From assembly GCA_026874595.1 (NCBI GenBank), contig CM049315.1:64913389-64977388 (forward strand): DNA of 64,000 nt, given 5' to 3'. This DNA is from Sipunculus nudus (Eukaryota > Annelida > Sipuncula > Golfingiida > Sipunculidae). A program made the position numbers and the translations under genes. The notes under the pieces are model-generated. The model searched no databases. It saw only the letters and a list, made by a program, of their open reading frames with translations, and was not told the DNA's origin. Positions 9,181 to 21,049 of the stretch are shown in pieces; position 1 is the stretch's first letter; each line of letters begins with the position of its first letter.

Positions 9181-11935
9181 GTGGTATTATGGTTAGTGTA
9201 CTGGGCTTCTGACCACAAGGTTGTGGGTCATAATGGCTTGTGGGCTGGACTCGTGGCTGCAAGGTCGTGGTTGGCATAATGGTTAGTGACTTGGACTCAT
9301 GGCCACAATGTTGTGAGTGGCATAATGGATAGTGGGCTGGACTCGTGTCCGCCAGGTTGTGGTTGGCATAATGGTAAGTGACTTGGACTCATGGCTTCAA
9401 GGTTGTGGGTGACATAATGGTTAGTGACTTGGACTCATGGCTTCAAGGTTGTGGTTGGCATAATGGTTAGTGACTTGGACTCATGGCCACAATGTTGTGA
9501 GTGGCATAATGGATAGTGGGCTGAACCTCGTGACCGCCAGGTTGTGGTTGGCATAATGGTAAGTGACTTGGACTCATGGCTTCAAGGTTGTGGGTGACAT
9601 AATGGTTAGTGACTTTGACTCATGGCCACAAGGTTGTGAGTGGCATAATGGTTAGTGACTTGGACTCATGACCACATGGTAGTGGGTGGCATAATGGTTA
9701 GTGACTTGGACTCATGGCCACAAGCTAGTGGGTGGCATAATGGTTAGTGACTTGGACTCATGGCCTCAAGGTTATGGGTGGCATAATATTTAGTGACTTG
9801 GACTCATGGCCTCAAGGTTATGGGTGGCATAATGGTTAATGACTTGGACTCATGGCCTCAAGGTTATGGGTGGCATAATGGTTAATGACTTGGACTCATG
9901 GCCACAAGCTAGTGGGTGGCATAATGGTTAGTGACTTGGACTCATGGCCTCAAGGTTATGGGTGGCATAATATTTAGTGACTTGGACTCATGGCCTCAAG
10001 GTTATGGGTGGCATAATGGTTAGTGACTTGGACTCATGGCCTCAAGGTTATGGGTGGCATAATGGTTAGTGACTTGGACTCATGGCCTCAAGGTTATGGG
10101 TGGCATAATGGTTAGTGACTTGGACTCATGGCCTCAAGGTTATGGGTGGCATAATGGTTAATGACTTGGATTCATGGCCTCAAGGTTATGGGTGGCATAA
10201 TGGTTAATGACTTGGATTCATGGCCTCAAGGTTATGGGTGGCATAATATTTAGTGACTTGGACTCATGGCCTCAAGGTTATGGGTGGCATAATGGTTACT
10301 GACTTGGACTCATGGCCTCAAGGTTATGGGTGGCATAATGGTTAGTGACTTGGACTCATGGCCTCAAGGTTATGGGTGGCATAATGGTTAGTGACTTGGA
10401 CTCATGGCCTCAAGGTTATGGGTGGCATAATGGTTAGTGACTTGGACTCATGGCCTCAAGGTTATGGGTGGCATAATATTTAGTGACTTGGACTCATGGC
10501 CTCAAGGTTATGGGTGGCATAATGGTTAATGACTTGGACTTATGGCCTCAAGGTTATGGGTGGCATAATGGTTAATGACTTGGACTCATTGCCTCAAGGT
10601 TATGGGTGGCATAATGGTTAATGACTTGGATTCATGGCCTCAAGGTTATGGGTGGCATAATGGTTAGTGACTTGGACTCATGGCCTCAAGGTTATGGGTG
10701 GCATAATGGTTAATGACTTGGATTCATGGCCTCAAGGTTGTGGGTGGCATAATGGTTAGTGACTTGGACTCATGGCCTCAAGGTTATGGGTGGCATAATG
10801 GTTAATGACTTGGATTCATGGCCTCAAGGTTGTGGGTGGCATAATGGTTAATGACTTGAACTTATGGCCTCAAGGTTATGGGTGGCATAATGGTTAATGA
10901 CTTGGATTCATGGCCTCAAGGTTGTGGGTGGCATAATGGTTAATGACTTGGACTTATGGCCTCAAGGTTATGGGTGGCATAATGGTTAATGACTTGGACT
11001 CATGGCCTCAAGGTTATGGGTGGCATAATGGTTAATGACTTGGATTCATGGCCTCAAGGTTGTGGGTGGCATAATGGTTAGTGACTTGGACTCATGGCCT
11101 CAAGGTTATGGGTGGCATAATGGTTAATGACTTGGACTCATGGCCTCAAGGTTATGGGTGGCATAATGGTTAGTGACTTGGACTCATGGCCTCAAGGTTA
11201 TGGGTGGCATAATGGTTAATGACTTGGACTCATGGCCTCAAGGTTATGGGTGGCATAATGGTTAGTGACTTGGACTCATGGCCTCAAGGTTATGGGTGGC
11301 ATAATGGTTAATGACTTGGATTCATGGCCTCAAGGTTATGGGTGGCATAATGGTTAATGACTTGGACTTATGGCCTCAAGGTTATGGGTGGCATAATGGT
11401 TAATGACTTGGACTCATGGCCTCAAGGTTATGGGTGGCATAATGGTTAATGACTTGGATTCATGGCCTCAAGGTTGTGGGTGGCATAATGGTTAGTGACT
11501 TGGACTCATGGCCTCAAGGTTATGGGTGGCATAATGGTTAATGACTTGGACTCATGGCCTCAAGGTTATGGGTGGCATAATGGTTAATGACTTGGATTCA
11601 TGGCCTCAAGGTTGTGGGTGGCATAATGGTTAGTGACTTAGACTCATGGCCTCAAGGTTATGGGTGGCATAATGGTTAGTGACTTGGACTCATGGCCTCA
11701 AGGTTATGGGTGGCATAATGGTTAATGACTTGGACTCATGGCCTCAAGGTTATGGGTGGCATAATGGTTAGTGACTAGGACACGTGACCTCAAGGTTGTG
11801 GGTGGCATAATGGTTAGTGACTTGGACTCATGGCCTCAAGGTTATGGGTGGCATAATGGTTAGTGACTTGGACTCATGGCCTCAAGGTTATGGGTGGCAT
11901 AATGGTTAATGATTTGGACTCATGGCCTCTAGGTT
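9181..11935 (+). repeat. 46-bp minisatellite, about 60 copies, tRNA-like unit
   Basis: The unit starts gtggcataatggttagtgac and continues ttggactcatggcctcaagg plus ttatgg, 46 bp in all (measured between 9962 and 10008). Units at the left are more diverged. The middle and right are homogenised, with recurring variants (ttagtg/ttaatg, actcat/attcat/acttat, gttatg/gttgtg). Each unit contains TGGCATAATGG, close to a pol III A box, followed by an anticodon-arm-like stretch. The first unit (gtactgggcttctgaccaca) looks most like a real tRNA. The right edge runs into ggttgtgagctcacatcc, a degenerate B-box-like stretch. The array lies downstream of NOMO exon 12314-12473, in the following intron if the gene continues. 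Confidence 0.95.
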
Positions 11936-12313
11936 GTGAGCTCACATCCTGACCACCATCTGCACTAGTACTCCTGGTCAAAACATTTACTACAAGGCCT
12001 TCTGCTTCCAGGAGTGATTGAGTACCCATCAAAGCATGGGCGGCAAGCAAATGTTGAACAAATAACCTTCGAGTGCTGTTTGTGGCTGCTTGGTTGTATG
12101 CCTCCCCCCTGGGAGCTGAGAAAAGCTACAAGAATGAACTGGCCCAAAAGACCAGGAAGGCAAAGGTTTAAGTTGGATGAGACTGACATCACTGATATCA
12201 GACAAAAACACCTACCTTTACTTTATCCTGTTATTAATCAAGGGAAATTCCAGAAAACTAAGAACACTCAGCAGGAAAAGAAGCATTTATGATGGTCTTT
12301 GACCCTGACTTAC
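11936..12313. other. Unique sequence between minisatellite and NOMO exon
   Basis: It starts with the B-box-like end of the tRNA-related sequence (about 11930-11955). A plus-strand open frame at 12014-12292 has no domain I recognise, and overlapping minus frames are equally long. I do not call a gene. Confidence 0.4.
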
Positions 12314-12473
12314 TTGTATTTACCCTTGTCATCACTGTCCAAGGTGATTGTTGCGTCCTTGCCATCTAGTGGTGTTATCGTTATTTTTACCCCACCAAGG
12401 GCAGGGGTGATCTGTCCTGAAATAAACACCCCTCTCCTCCCCTCCAGCTTGACCACCTCACCAGGACAAGTAT
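12314..12473 (-). CDS. NOMO: NOMO internal exon (fifth in window)
   Basis: A 160-bp exon with acceptor ttattttcatcag before base 12473 and donor GTAAGTCA after base 12314. It reads T-C-P-G-E-V-V-K-L-E-G-R-R-G, then VFISGQITPALGGVKITITP, then D-S-D-D-K-G-K-Y. The CPG..v...G..G.F..GQI.P.L.GV.I.I pattern followed by D.KG.Y is a NOMO Ig-like/carboxypeptidase-regulatory-like repeat. The exon starts with two bases of a codon and ends with two (AA), matching the single G left by the previous exon. NOMO is a type I ER membrane protein that works with nicalin and TMEM147 in the BOS complex at the Sec61 multipass translocon (family knowledge). The next exon downstream was not found above position 1. 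Confidence 0.93.
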
Positions 12474-12744
12474 CTGATGAAAATAATATTAACATATCAA
12501 TATAAATCACTGTTACCCTGGAAAAAATACCCTAATTTAAGGACATCACAATATTTTATTGTGCAATTACTTTATAATGACCAAGGATCATGATGCTCAG
12601 CTGATCTCTGACACCGAAATTCTATCAACCAAGATTGCTGTAATTTTAGTATTTTTGTGATTGTGTCTGTTGTACAAAATTAATTGAATGGATTATCTTC
12701 AAAATTTCCATGGTCTTACATATATATGTGTAAATGATATACCG

Positions 12745-12935
12745 TATTCGACGAAATTAGCGCCCCTGACACTCCCAAAATTGATTTTTTTTAATTGTTT
12801 TATATACCTATCCCACCCCTCATCTGTCAACTTCCAAATTGCGTTATGATCCTCTGACACTGTAGCATGTGGACACTTGTTTGACTTCACAGCACATTCA
12901 TGGCAATGCAGAACAAGGGACCCATGGGTCACAGG
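12745..12935. repeat. Dispersed repeat, copy 1
   Basis: It starts around gaaattagcgcccctgacac and contains gcgttatgatcctctgacac and gacttcacagcacattcatg. The same order recurs at 16170-16310 (gcgttatgatcccctaacac, gacttcacagcacattcacg). Its nature is unknown. The GCGCCCC-rich edge could be a DNA transposon end, but no partner end is visible. Confidence 0.6.
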
Positions 12936-13654
12936 CTCAGCTGAATTTTGGAAAATATTGGTAACTGCAAAATATTTTTTATTTCTTTTGGTTTTTCATG
13001 TATATTATCATTAGAAAAGCTATGAGAAAATGGCCCTGCTAAAATGAAACTCTGTAAATTAAAGAATAATGGACATGAGCTAAACCATTTAATGATGCAC
13101 CAAGGGAACAAATAGGCCTACGGTAAGTGTTATATATAAAAGTAACATTTCATAAACAAATAATGTGTGAAGGTAATTAAGTTTTCAAAAGTTAAATATA
13201 TGGCCATATGAGTTAAAAATTAATTCCACAAAGTTTGACCAATATTCCTAATTTTAATACTTAGTTAACAGTGTTCTTCACACCAAGGCCCCGCCAACTT
13301 TAAGAGATATGAATGAAATACTTCAAAGTATTTATATCTTCTTAAATCTTGTAAGTTAGCACTTACATTAGATCTTAATATTTTATCACATTTGAATACT
13401 AGGATTAAATTCCTGAATTTTTTTTCTTTAAAACAATCAAAATTGTCCAAGTCTCTCAAAGAATTTATTTAACATTAAAATGATAAGATTCATCTTGTTT
13501 ATTAGTCCTGTGTATTGAAGGGGTGGGTGGGGGGAGGGGTCTCCGTTGTTACTGCTCGTTGCTGAAAAAATGTTAATTTTAAGATTCATCTAGAGAAAAA
13601 GGCTCCCTGTGGTATTGTATTAAATGCAGACAGCCTGATCAAGCTCAACTCAGT

Positions 13655-15140
13655 GGAGAAAGCTGCACTGAATGGCCTACAGTCACCAAAGTGGACTGCT
13701 TGACAATGCATGTAAGGGAATACAACAAGAGCCTCCAAAGAAAAATTCAATAACTAGCCTAAGTTTGCAGCTTTTATTTTCAATTTTAAGATTTTAACAG
13801 ATAAAATCCTTATGTGCACATGCTGAGAAAATTAAATCCACAGTACTTACAGGTAAAAAACGTGCCGTGGCCAAAGTTGAGTAAAATTTAAGGTACCAAT
13901 TTTTATTTTGCTAATATTTTAAAAAACTTAAAAGATTTTATCTAATTTTGGGTATACAATTTAATTTTGATTAATTAAAGTTATATTACTGGTAAAAAGT
14001 CCTTAGCTTTAACATTTTTTTGTGTTAAGGGATCAAATATCTTTCCTGATTTTTTACAAAATGCAATTTGTTTGAGCCCATAACTTTTTTTAAATTATAT
14101 AATACAGACATAATTTCTGGCATGTACATAGGAACTATAAAGAGGAATATTTATGGTAAATATGAGGAAAAAAAAGATGAGTGGTTTTGACATTAGGCAG
14201 TCCTGAAGTGTGAAAATATGTTTTTAATAAAAATTTGAGGTTTTTCCTTAATTTCTAAAAGGAACAAAGTCGCAAAGACCCAGTTTTCAGCTTGGTAGGA
14301 GATCTTTGGGACATCTAACATTATGCCAACAGCCTGGGGTGCATAGAGATAGGCACTGAATGACCTACAGTCACCAAAGTGGACTGCTTGACAATGTAAG
14401 GGAATACAACAAGAGCCTAAAAAAATTCAATAACTAGCCTAATTTTGCAGCTTTTATTTTCAAATTTCAGATTTTAACAGATTAAATCCTTATGTGTACA
14501 TGCTGTGAAAATTAAATCCACAGTACTTACAGGAAAAAAAGGTGCCGTGGCCCAAGTTGGGCAAAATTTAAGGTACCAATTTTATATTTTTGCCAATATT
14601 TAAGAAAATTTAACAGATTTTGATCTAATTTTTGGTATACAATTAAATTTGGTTTAATTAAAGTTGTATTACTGAAAAAAAAGTCCCTACCTTTAACACT
14701 TTTGGTCTTTAGTGACAAAATATCTTTCCTGATTTTTTTAAAAAGTCCATTATGTTTGGGCCCATTACTTTTTTAGATTAAATAATAATGACTTAATTTC
14801 TGGCATGTACATAGTAACCATATAGTGGAAAATATTTATGGTAAATATGAAGAAAACCAGATGAGTGGTTTTGATATTAGGCAGTCCTGAAGTGTGAAAA
14901 TAGATTTCTAATAAAAAATTGAAGTTTATCTTTAATATCTCGAAGGAACAAAGTCCTATTGACCCAATTTTCTGCATGGTAGGAGATTTTAGGGACATCT
15001 AACTGTATGCCGAATTCCAGATTCATAGGTCCAATGGTGTCGAAACGTGCCAGTCTTACGGATGGACATCCGGACGGACGGACGACGGACAATGGACCAC
15101 GACTATAGCTCAGATGACTTATAGTCAGCTGAGCTAAAAA
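13655..15140 (+). repeat. Dispersed family 1: two tandem copies of about 685 bp
   Basis: The motif cctacagtcaccaaagtgga occurs near 13677 and 14362, and long similarity follows in both copies. The second copy runs to the family's 3' cap: a gacggacggacgacggacaa stretch, then actatagctcagatgactta and tcagctgagctaaaaa near 15138. Related copies are at 16420-16937, 18480-18732, 36310-36662, 56565-57170, 62210-62790 and 62930-63556. No coding frame is conserved among them, which suggests a non-autonomous element. Confidence 0.85.
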
Positions 15141-15154
15141 CCAACAATCATTAC

Positions 15155-15680
15155 CGATGGTTGTGTGAAGTAGTGAAAAATAATAACTTCCGTATTCCTT
15201 CTATATTTAGCCACATGTCTATTCAAAAACCACATCTAGACTTCGCCTCCTGAATAATATGCATGTAAAATTTCAGATTGATAAGTCCAACCACTGCAGA
15301 GATATGAGTGATTTTAACCAAAGGCAGATGAACAGATGGACGCTGTGCAAAAATGGTTGCAGGTGGCGCCACCATATTTGTATGATATAAAGCTGTCCTA
15401 GGGCTACACTGGTGCAAAATTTCAGCCTGATTGGTCAAACAAGTTCGAAGATATGAGGGTTAATGTATGAAAACAGATGCACAGATGGACGCTGTGCAAA
15501 GAGGAAAGGTCAGAGGTCAACCCAAACTGAGGGCACAGCAGTTCACATGTGACCCGATCATAATTCCAAGTTTCATAAAATTCCGTCCAGTGGTTATAGA
15601 GTTCTTCGGAAACCTATGCACTTATGCAAGTGTGGTGGGCTGAAAACTTAGTACCAACAAAACTCTGTTTTGGCAGATAC
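15155..15680 (+). repeat. GGTGGCGCCACC satellite family, degenerate copy with 3' cap
   Basis: It contains caggtggcgccaccatattt near 15360 and the same end block as the large array at 26480-28685: cagcagttcacatgtgaccc, then aaaactctgttttggcagat and acaataat near 15675. Confidence 0.8.
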
Positions 15681-16420
15681 AATAATTTGATTCCTTTACA
15701 TACAAATGCATTCTTAAGCTATTTGTTTTAATTACTGGCTAACCATTTTTTGATCGCAAGAATTTAAAATTTCCATTCAAGGGATAAGATTCAACTTATG
15801 ATCTTGTTGACCATTTTCAGCATGTAAGTATCATATAAATCATTTAATGAGGCAGCATTGGCATCAATCTTCCTAGATCATTTGACAATTTTTCCCAGTT
15901 TGTGTCTATCTTTGTCTTTTAGACAACCATACCATACAGTGAGTGAGAAACAGAGAACAGATTCAATGATTGCCTTATGGAAGAGTGACAGAATAACTTT
16001 GTTTACATTCAAATTCCTCAGCATTCAGGGATGGACTCTTTGCACACATTTACTATATAGTGATGTCAGGGTACTATATACTACGTGTCAACACAACTTT
16101 GTTTGCAGCAGTGATACCTGATGGCCTTTTATACGCATATCATATTCAAAGGGCGCTCTCAAAACTGAATTTTTCCAAATATTGTTTACACCCTAAAAAG
16201 CGCCCCCAACCCACATCTGGCAACTTTTGAAGTGCGTTATGATCCCCTAACACTGCCGCTTGTGTACAAGTGTTTGACTTCACAGCACATTCACGGCAGT
16301 TAAGAAAAAAACGATCTTTAGCAATAGTTGTGTGAAGTTGTGAAAAAAATAACTAATCCAAGTGATACCAATTTGCAGACAATTTCATTTTGAGTTGTAT
16401 GTGAGTGCAAGATTTGTATG
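15681..16420. other. Intronic sequence with dispersed repeat copy 2
   Basis: 15681-16130 shows no recognisable feature. 16170-16310 is the second copy of the repeat at 12745-12935. No exon was recognised. Confidence 0.5.
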
Positions 16421-16937
16421 AATGACTGCAGTTCGAGATTTCCTTTACAGGTTACTGATATCATTCTAATGCTTATAACTTAAAAATATTACAAAATTCT
16501 AATATAATTTTGGTAATAAAATTGAATCTTGATTAAACAAAGTTAAATAATCATGTTAAGTAAATATCTTTCTTGATTTTTCACAAAGTGCATTATGTTC
16601 GGGCCCATAATTTAAAAAATTAAACAACACAGACTTAAATTCTGGCATGTATACAGGAAATATACAAGAGAATATTTATGGTAAATATTAGGAAAAACAT
16701 AAGTGGTTTTGATATTAGGCAGCCCTGAAGTGTGATAATAGGTTTTTAATGGAAAATGGAGGTTTAATTTTTGGAAGGAATGAAGTCGCAGTGACTGAAT
16801 TTCTGGTTTGGTAGGAGATTTTGGGTACATCTAACAGTATGCCAAATTTTGAATTCATAGGTCTAAATGTTTCAAAACGTGCCAGTCTAATGAACAGACA
16901 GACGAAGAACAATGAACCATAACTATAGCTCAGTGGA
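16420..16937 (+). repeat. Dispersed family 1 copy
   Basis: It shares the order tttcttgattttt, gttcgggcccataa, attaggcagccctgaagtgt, catctaacagtatgcc and aactatagctcag with the copies at 13655-15140. Its cap is shortened. Confidence 0.8.
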
Positions 16938-17654
16938 GCAAAAATTACCAGTGGTGCCATCAGTCTGAGGGAACTGATAAAACTAGTCATGGTCAATAAA
17001 TGTATGAGGTTTCAAGACATTAGATGAGAAACTGACACCTTACTGTAATTTGAGAAGTCTAAAATTATAAGGAAAAATGTGTGAAAAATAGAAATACAGG
17101 TGGTGCCACCAATCTTCAGAAAATGATGAAACTAGTCATGATCAGTATTATCACTACAGAAAATTCAGGTTAAATTTTCTGAAATTATTCTAATGTCGTA
17201 ACTGTCGTCGATGTTTACTGCTGATGATGTTTCAGTGAAATGCCTCTTGCTTTTCATCAGCAACACAGTTTGTACCTGACTAGCATATTTATTTCATGAC
17301 ATGCTATAAAGCAGCATCCATTTTAACTGGAGCTTGTTTACAATGCAATTTATTAAGATACCAGGATGCATATGTCATAATATATTAAGTGCTCAATTGT
17401 TCCAAATGGGTGTTCATGACTAAGCAAACTCATGTACACTTCCTGGTTTGTACATGCCCAGTGTGCTATTCATGTGGGATATTTAGCAATAAAGATAAAA
17501 AATTAAAGAGCAAATTCATCTTATATTTACCATGATTAATATAAATCGTTACTTCATATATATTTTTTTGTCCAAGGAATCAATGAACACCTAAGCATGA
17601 CACATTTTTTGCAAAATAAACACACATCTGTGTGATGGAACAACAGTAACACAG
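16938..17654. other. Unclassified intron sequence
   Basis: It contains two ggtg-rich short blocks near 16950 and 17100 (accagtggtgccatcagtct, acaggtggtgccaccaatct) related to other dispersed repeats. Otherwise nothing was recognised. Confidence 0.4.
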
Positions 17655-17742
17655 TTGGAATGATCCTCTTAATTAAGCTTGATCAAGCACGGTAAGCTTT
17701 TGGGTTGGTGACCGCTCGTACAAAGGTGCCCGATCCAGTGCA
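17655..17742 (+). pseudogene. 5S rRNA-derived fragment
   Basis: The sequence keeps the order of the middle and 3' half of 5S rRNA: gatcctcttaattaagc (compare GATCACCGAAGTTAAGC), then gcacggtaag, then cttttgggttggtgaccgct (compare ACTTGGATGGGTGACCGCC), then aaggtgcccga. The 5' part is not recognisable. It could be a 5S pseudogene or the head of a 5S-derived SINE. The position inside a NOMO intron argues against a functional 5S gene. The call comes from remembered 5S consensus, without an alignment. Confidence 0.65.
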
Positions 17743-18479
17743 GGGGAGCTGAGACTATTTCCGATCATAAACATTTTAACATGCCTTTACTTTCCCATAT
17801 TTATTAAGTGTTATGCGAATCAAAGTTATCTGAAATAGGCAGTTATTTTTATAAAGTCTTCTTCTCTTTTACGTTCAGCTGCTTGTCCCTCTGTCCGCCA
17901 ATATTGCCACCTGGTGGGTAAACTTGAAAAAAACTGGTAGTAACATGAGTGATTGTTTTATGTCACGTGATCATACCTAGGCTTAACATAAAGTAGTGAT
18001 TATTTTGTAAAATGACTGTGCTCAGTTTGATTAATCATTTGCAGACTCTTTATAATCCATGTGAAAAGTAGGAAGCCTTTCTGTAGAAAATACTATTAAG
18101 CTAACAAAACAAACTGAAATACCCATATGAGCGCTCTAGTGTCAGAGGGGCTAGGTGTCTCTCGGGAAGGTTATTCAAGTAGCTGCCTCTAAAATCTCAA
18201 CCACCACAAATTCAGCAGGAGGATAATTTTCAAATATCCTTGTATTTCTCAAAATTTGAGAAAATTTATTAAGTACTTTTAAGTGGTCGCCAAATTGGAA
18301 TAAAGATGGTATATATAGTAGATATTTTTAACTTCTTGTATTATTCCCCATCTATGAACGACATCGACAGTCCATGCATCAGGAGATCTATATTTATTAC
18401 TATTATCTATATTTTTACTGTTTTATTTCTAAATTTCAAGATTGTAATTATTTGTTTCTTTACAAATTAATTCTGAATG
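17743..18479. other. Unclassified intron sequence
   Basis: AT-rich. No exon, RNA gene or repeat structure was recognised. Confidence 0.4.
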
Positions 18480-18732
18480 TATGGTATGCAGTCTTGAAGT
18501 GTGACAATGGGTTTTTAATAGAAAATTGAGGTTTTTCCTTAATATCTCGAAGGACCAAAGCTGTAGTGACCCAAATTTTGGTATGGTAGAAAATTTTAGG
18601 GACTAACTGTATGCTGAATTTCAGATTCTAGTTCCAAAACATGATATTTTAAATGGACTGACAGAAGAATGACAGCAAACGGACAAAGGACATCACTACA
18701 GCTCAGATGACTTTTAGTCAGCTGTGCTAAAT
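18480..18732 (+). repeat. Dispersed family 1, 3' part
   Basis: It begins near gtcttgaagtgtgacaatgg and runs to the cap at tacagctcagatgacttttag and tcagctgtgctaaa near 18730. It is a 5'-shortened copy of the family described at 13655. Confidence 0.8.
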
Positions 18733-18924
18733 AGTCAATATATCAAAACCAAGAACCACCATGGAATTATTCTCTGTTCATACTACGTAATCACATTGAT
18801 TGTATGTATATCCATGTCTGTACAGATTAATAATTAGGTGTTTCAAAAGGTTCAACTCAAATGTTTATTAAAGAATGAAATTATTCTGAACAATTTTTAA
18901 AAGCATAATACATATCTAGACGTG

Positions 18925-20287
18925 TCAGAAGGACACGAATGCCCCCGCCTTGGGCAAATTAGAAACATTTGTAAAATTTTGAAAATTTTTTTAAGTTCAG
19001 GAGGTGTCGTATGGTCAAAAGTAGGTCAACAAGGGCAAAATGCAAACTCGATCTGTAACGAGTCATTATCAAGCAACACACCAAAAATCATGCCAGTATA
19101 TGCAGGCATTGTGAAAAAAAGTCCATACATGTGCATTTTCCATAAAAATTTCTGTCTTTCATGAAATTTTCTATGTTTAGGAGCCGTAAAACAATCAAAA
19201 GTAGGTCAACCGGGATGAAACGCGAACTCGATCTGTAACTGTCATTATCTGCCCACACATAAAAAATCAGGGTGGTATCTGCAGGCATTGAGGAAAAAAA
19301 GTAAGTACATATGCATTTGTTATGAAAATTTATATTTTTCATGAAACTTTCTTTGTTCAGGAGCAGTCAAATGGTCAAAAGTAGGTCAACCAGGACGAAA
19401 CGCAAACTCGATCTGTAACAGGTCTATATCTGCCCACACACCAAAAATCAGGCCAATATCTGCAGGCATTGCGAAAAAAAAGCCTGTACATGTGTATCTT
19501 TCATGAATATTTCTATTTTTCATGAAATTTTCTATGTTTGTACAACGGTCAAAAGTAAGTCAACCTGGACGAAACGCGAACTTGATCTGTAACTGGTCTA
19601 TATTTGCCCACACACCAAAAATCAGGCCAATATCTGCAGGCCTTGCGAAAAAAAGTCCGTACATGTGTATCTGTCATGAATATTTCTATTTTTCATTAAA
19701 TTTTCTAAGTTTAGGAGCGGTAAAACAGTCAAAAGTAGGTCAACCGGGACGAAACGCGAACTCGATCTGTAACTGGTTTATATCTGTCCACACACCAAAA
19801 ATCAGGCCAATATCTGCAGGCACTGCGAAAAAAAGTCTGTACATGTGTATTTGTCATGAAATTTCATATTTTTCATGAAATTTTCTATGTTCAGGAGCCG
19901 TAAAACGGTCAAAAGTAGGTCAACCAGGACGAAACGCGAACTCAATCTGTAACTGGTCTATATCTGCTCACACACCAAAAATCAGGCCAATATCTGCAGG
20001 CACTGCGAAAAAAAGTCCGTACATGTGTATCTGTCATGAATATTTCTATTTTTCATGAAATTTTCTAAGTTTAGGAGCCGTAAAACGGTCAAAAGTAGGT
20101 CAACCAGGACGAAACGCGAACTCAATCTGTAACTGGTCTATATCTGCCCACACACCAAAAATTAGGCCAATATCTGCAGGCATTGCGAAAAAAAGTCTGT
20201 ACAACTGTTTGATTTCGGAATGACGGAAGGACGGAATGACGGACATGGGTAAAACTATATGCCCCGGCCACTTTGTGGCGGGGGCAT
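18925..20287 (+). repeat. 180-bp tandem satellite, about 7 copies, with cap
   Basis: The motif atcaggccaatatctgcagg recurs at 180-bp steps (about 19621, 19801, 19981, 20161), with more diverged units to the left. Each unit holds gtccgtacatgtg, a tttcatgaaattttct motif and acgaaacgcgaactcgatct. The array ends with the same cap as 5980-6471 (gacggacatgggtaaaacta, then gccccggccactttgtggcg). The plus-strand open frame at 19522-19878 comes from the 180-bp (3n) period and is not a gene. Confidence 0.92.
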
Positions 20288-20289
20288 AA

Positions 20290-20505
20290 AAAGTCTGGCC
20301 TGAAGGGTAAAATGCTTAGCCCTCCCTGCTGGTAACCCAGGTTCTATCCCCAGCAAGTTCACGAGAGTGGGTAGTAGCCCATCAATGGACAGTGGGTGTT
20401 TTTGGTTTCCTCCACCTCCAGACACTACTGTATGCCACCACCTGAGCCATGAAGAGTGCCTAGAATAACTATTTGTATAATCCATGGAAAATAAATATGT
20501 TTATA
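20290..20505 (+). mobile_element. tRNA-derived SINE
   Basis: The head carries pol III internal promoter motifs: TGGCCTGAAGGG near 20297 (A-box-like) and GGTTCTATCCCC near 20340 (B-box-like), about 40 bp apart as in tRNA. The body includes tgggtgtttttggtttcctc, a type of segment shared by many invertebrate SINEs. The tail is AT-rich (ggaaaataaatatg). It starts just after the 180-bp satellite cap and ends within about 20 bp of the donor side of the NOMO exon at 20525-20607, so it sits almost on the splice site. The open frame across it on the minus strand is not meaningful. Confidence 0.65.
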
Positions 20506-20524
20506 TTATATTGTGATAACTGAC

Positions 20525-20607
20525 CACCAATGATTACTGCCTCAGCTGTCCCTGGGTAAAACAGCAGCTCAGCAGAGGAGGCAGTCACTTCTATCTTCTC
20601 TCCTGAT
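20525..20607 (-). CDS. NOMO: NOMO internal exon (fourth in window)
   Basis: An 83-bp exon. Acceptor ttatgatgtttcag precedes base 20607, and the donor GTCAGTTA (weaker than consensus) follows base 20525. After completing an Arg codon it reads S-G-E-K-I-E-V-T, then A-S-S-A-E-L-L-F-Y-P-G, then T-A-E-A-V-I-I-G. The SGEKI.VT.SS.ELLFYP pattern is a well conserved part of NOMO, between the KGPF.Y.F.Y.AR segment (previous exon) and the CPG segment (next exon). Length 83 equals 1 + 27 codons + 1, which fits the phases of both neighbours. A 42-bp minisatellite starts about 440 bp upstream on the gene strand. Confidence 0.93.
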
Positions 20608-20864
20608 CTGAAACATCATAACTAAAATATAATACAAACTAATGTCTTCATACTTTTTTACAACTTCCACTCGAAACACTGTTGAAGTAGCTTTAAAAAA
20701 TAAATGTAAGCCTTTTATATAGAAATTAGATTTATATTTGTAAGAAATTAAGGTTAATTTCAGAGTGCTAATACACTGACATAAATGCACATTATCACTC
20801 ACTCCACCCATTTTATCATAATATATAATACATGGCCATAATACACGTATTCTATTGAGATTTT

Positions 20865-21049
20865 TGCGGTAGGTTACAGCTGGATGAGATGTTCTTATAT
20901 GTAGGTTACTGCTGGATGTGTTATACATAGGTTACTGCTGGACTTGTATATTGGTCACTGCTGGATCTGTTATATAAAGGGTACTGCTGGTCGTGTTATA
21001 TGAAGGTTACTGCTGGTTGTGTTATATGAAGGTTACTGCTGGATGTAAA
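20865..21049 (+). repeat. Short tandem repeat (about 26 bp)
   Basis: Repeats of aggttactgctggatgtgtt plus a variable tatat tail. A second block of the same repeat interrupts the 42-bp array at 22195-22385. Confidence 0.85.

Noticed and set aside
9181-11935. Array of functional tRNA genes
   Set aside because: Units lack an acceptor stem and a T arm, and the anticodon stem does not pair well in the consensus. The units are only tRNA-derived.
12014-12292. 92-codon plus-strand frame next to a NOMO exon
   Set aside because: No known domain, overlapping minus frames of similar length, and no splice or promoter signals that I can support.
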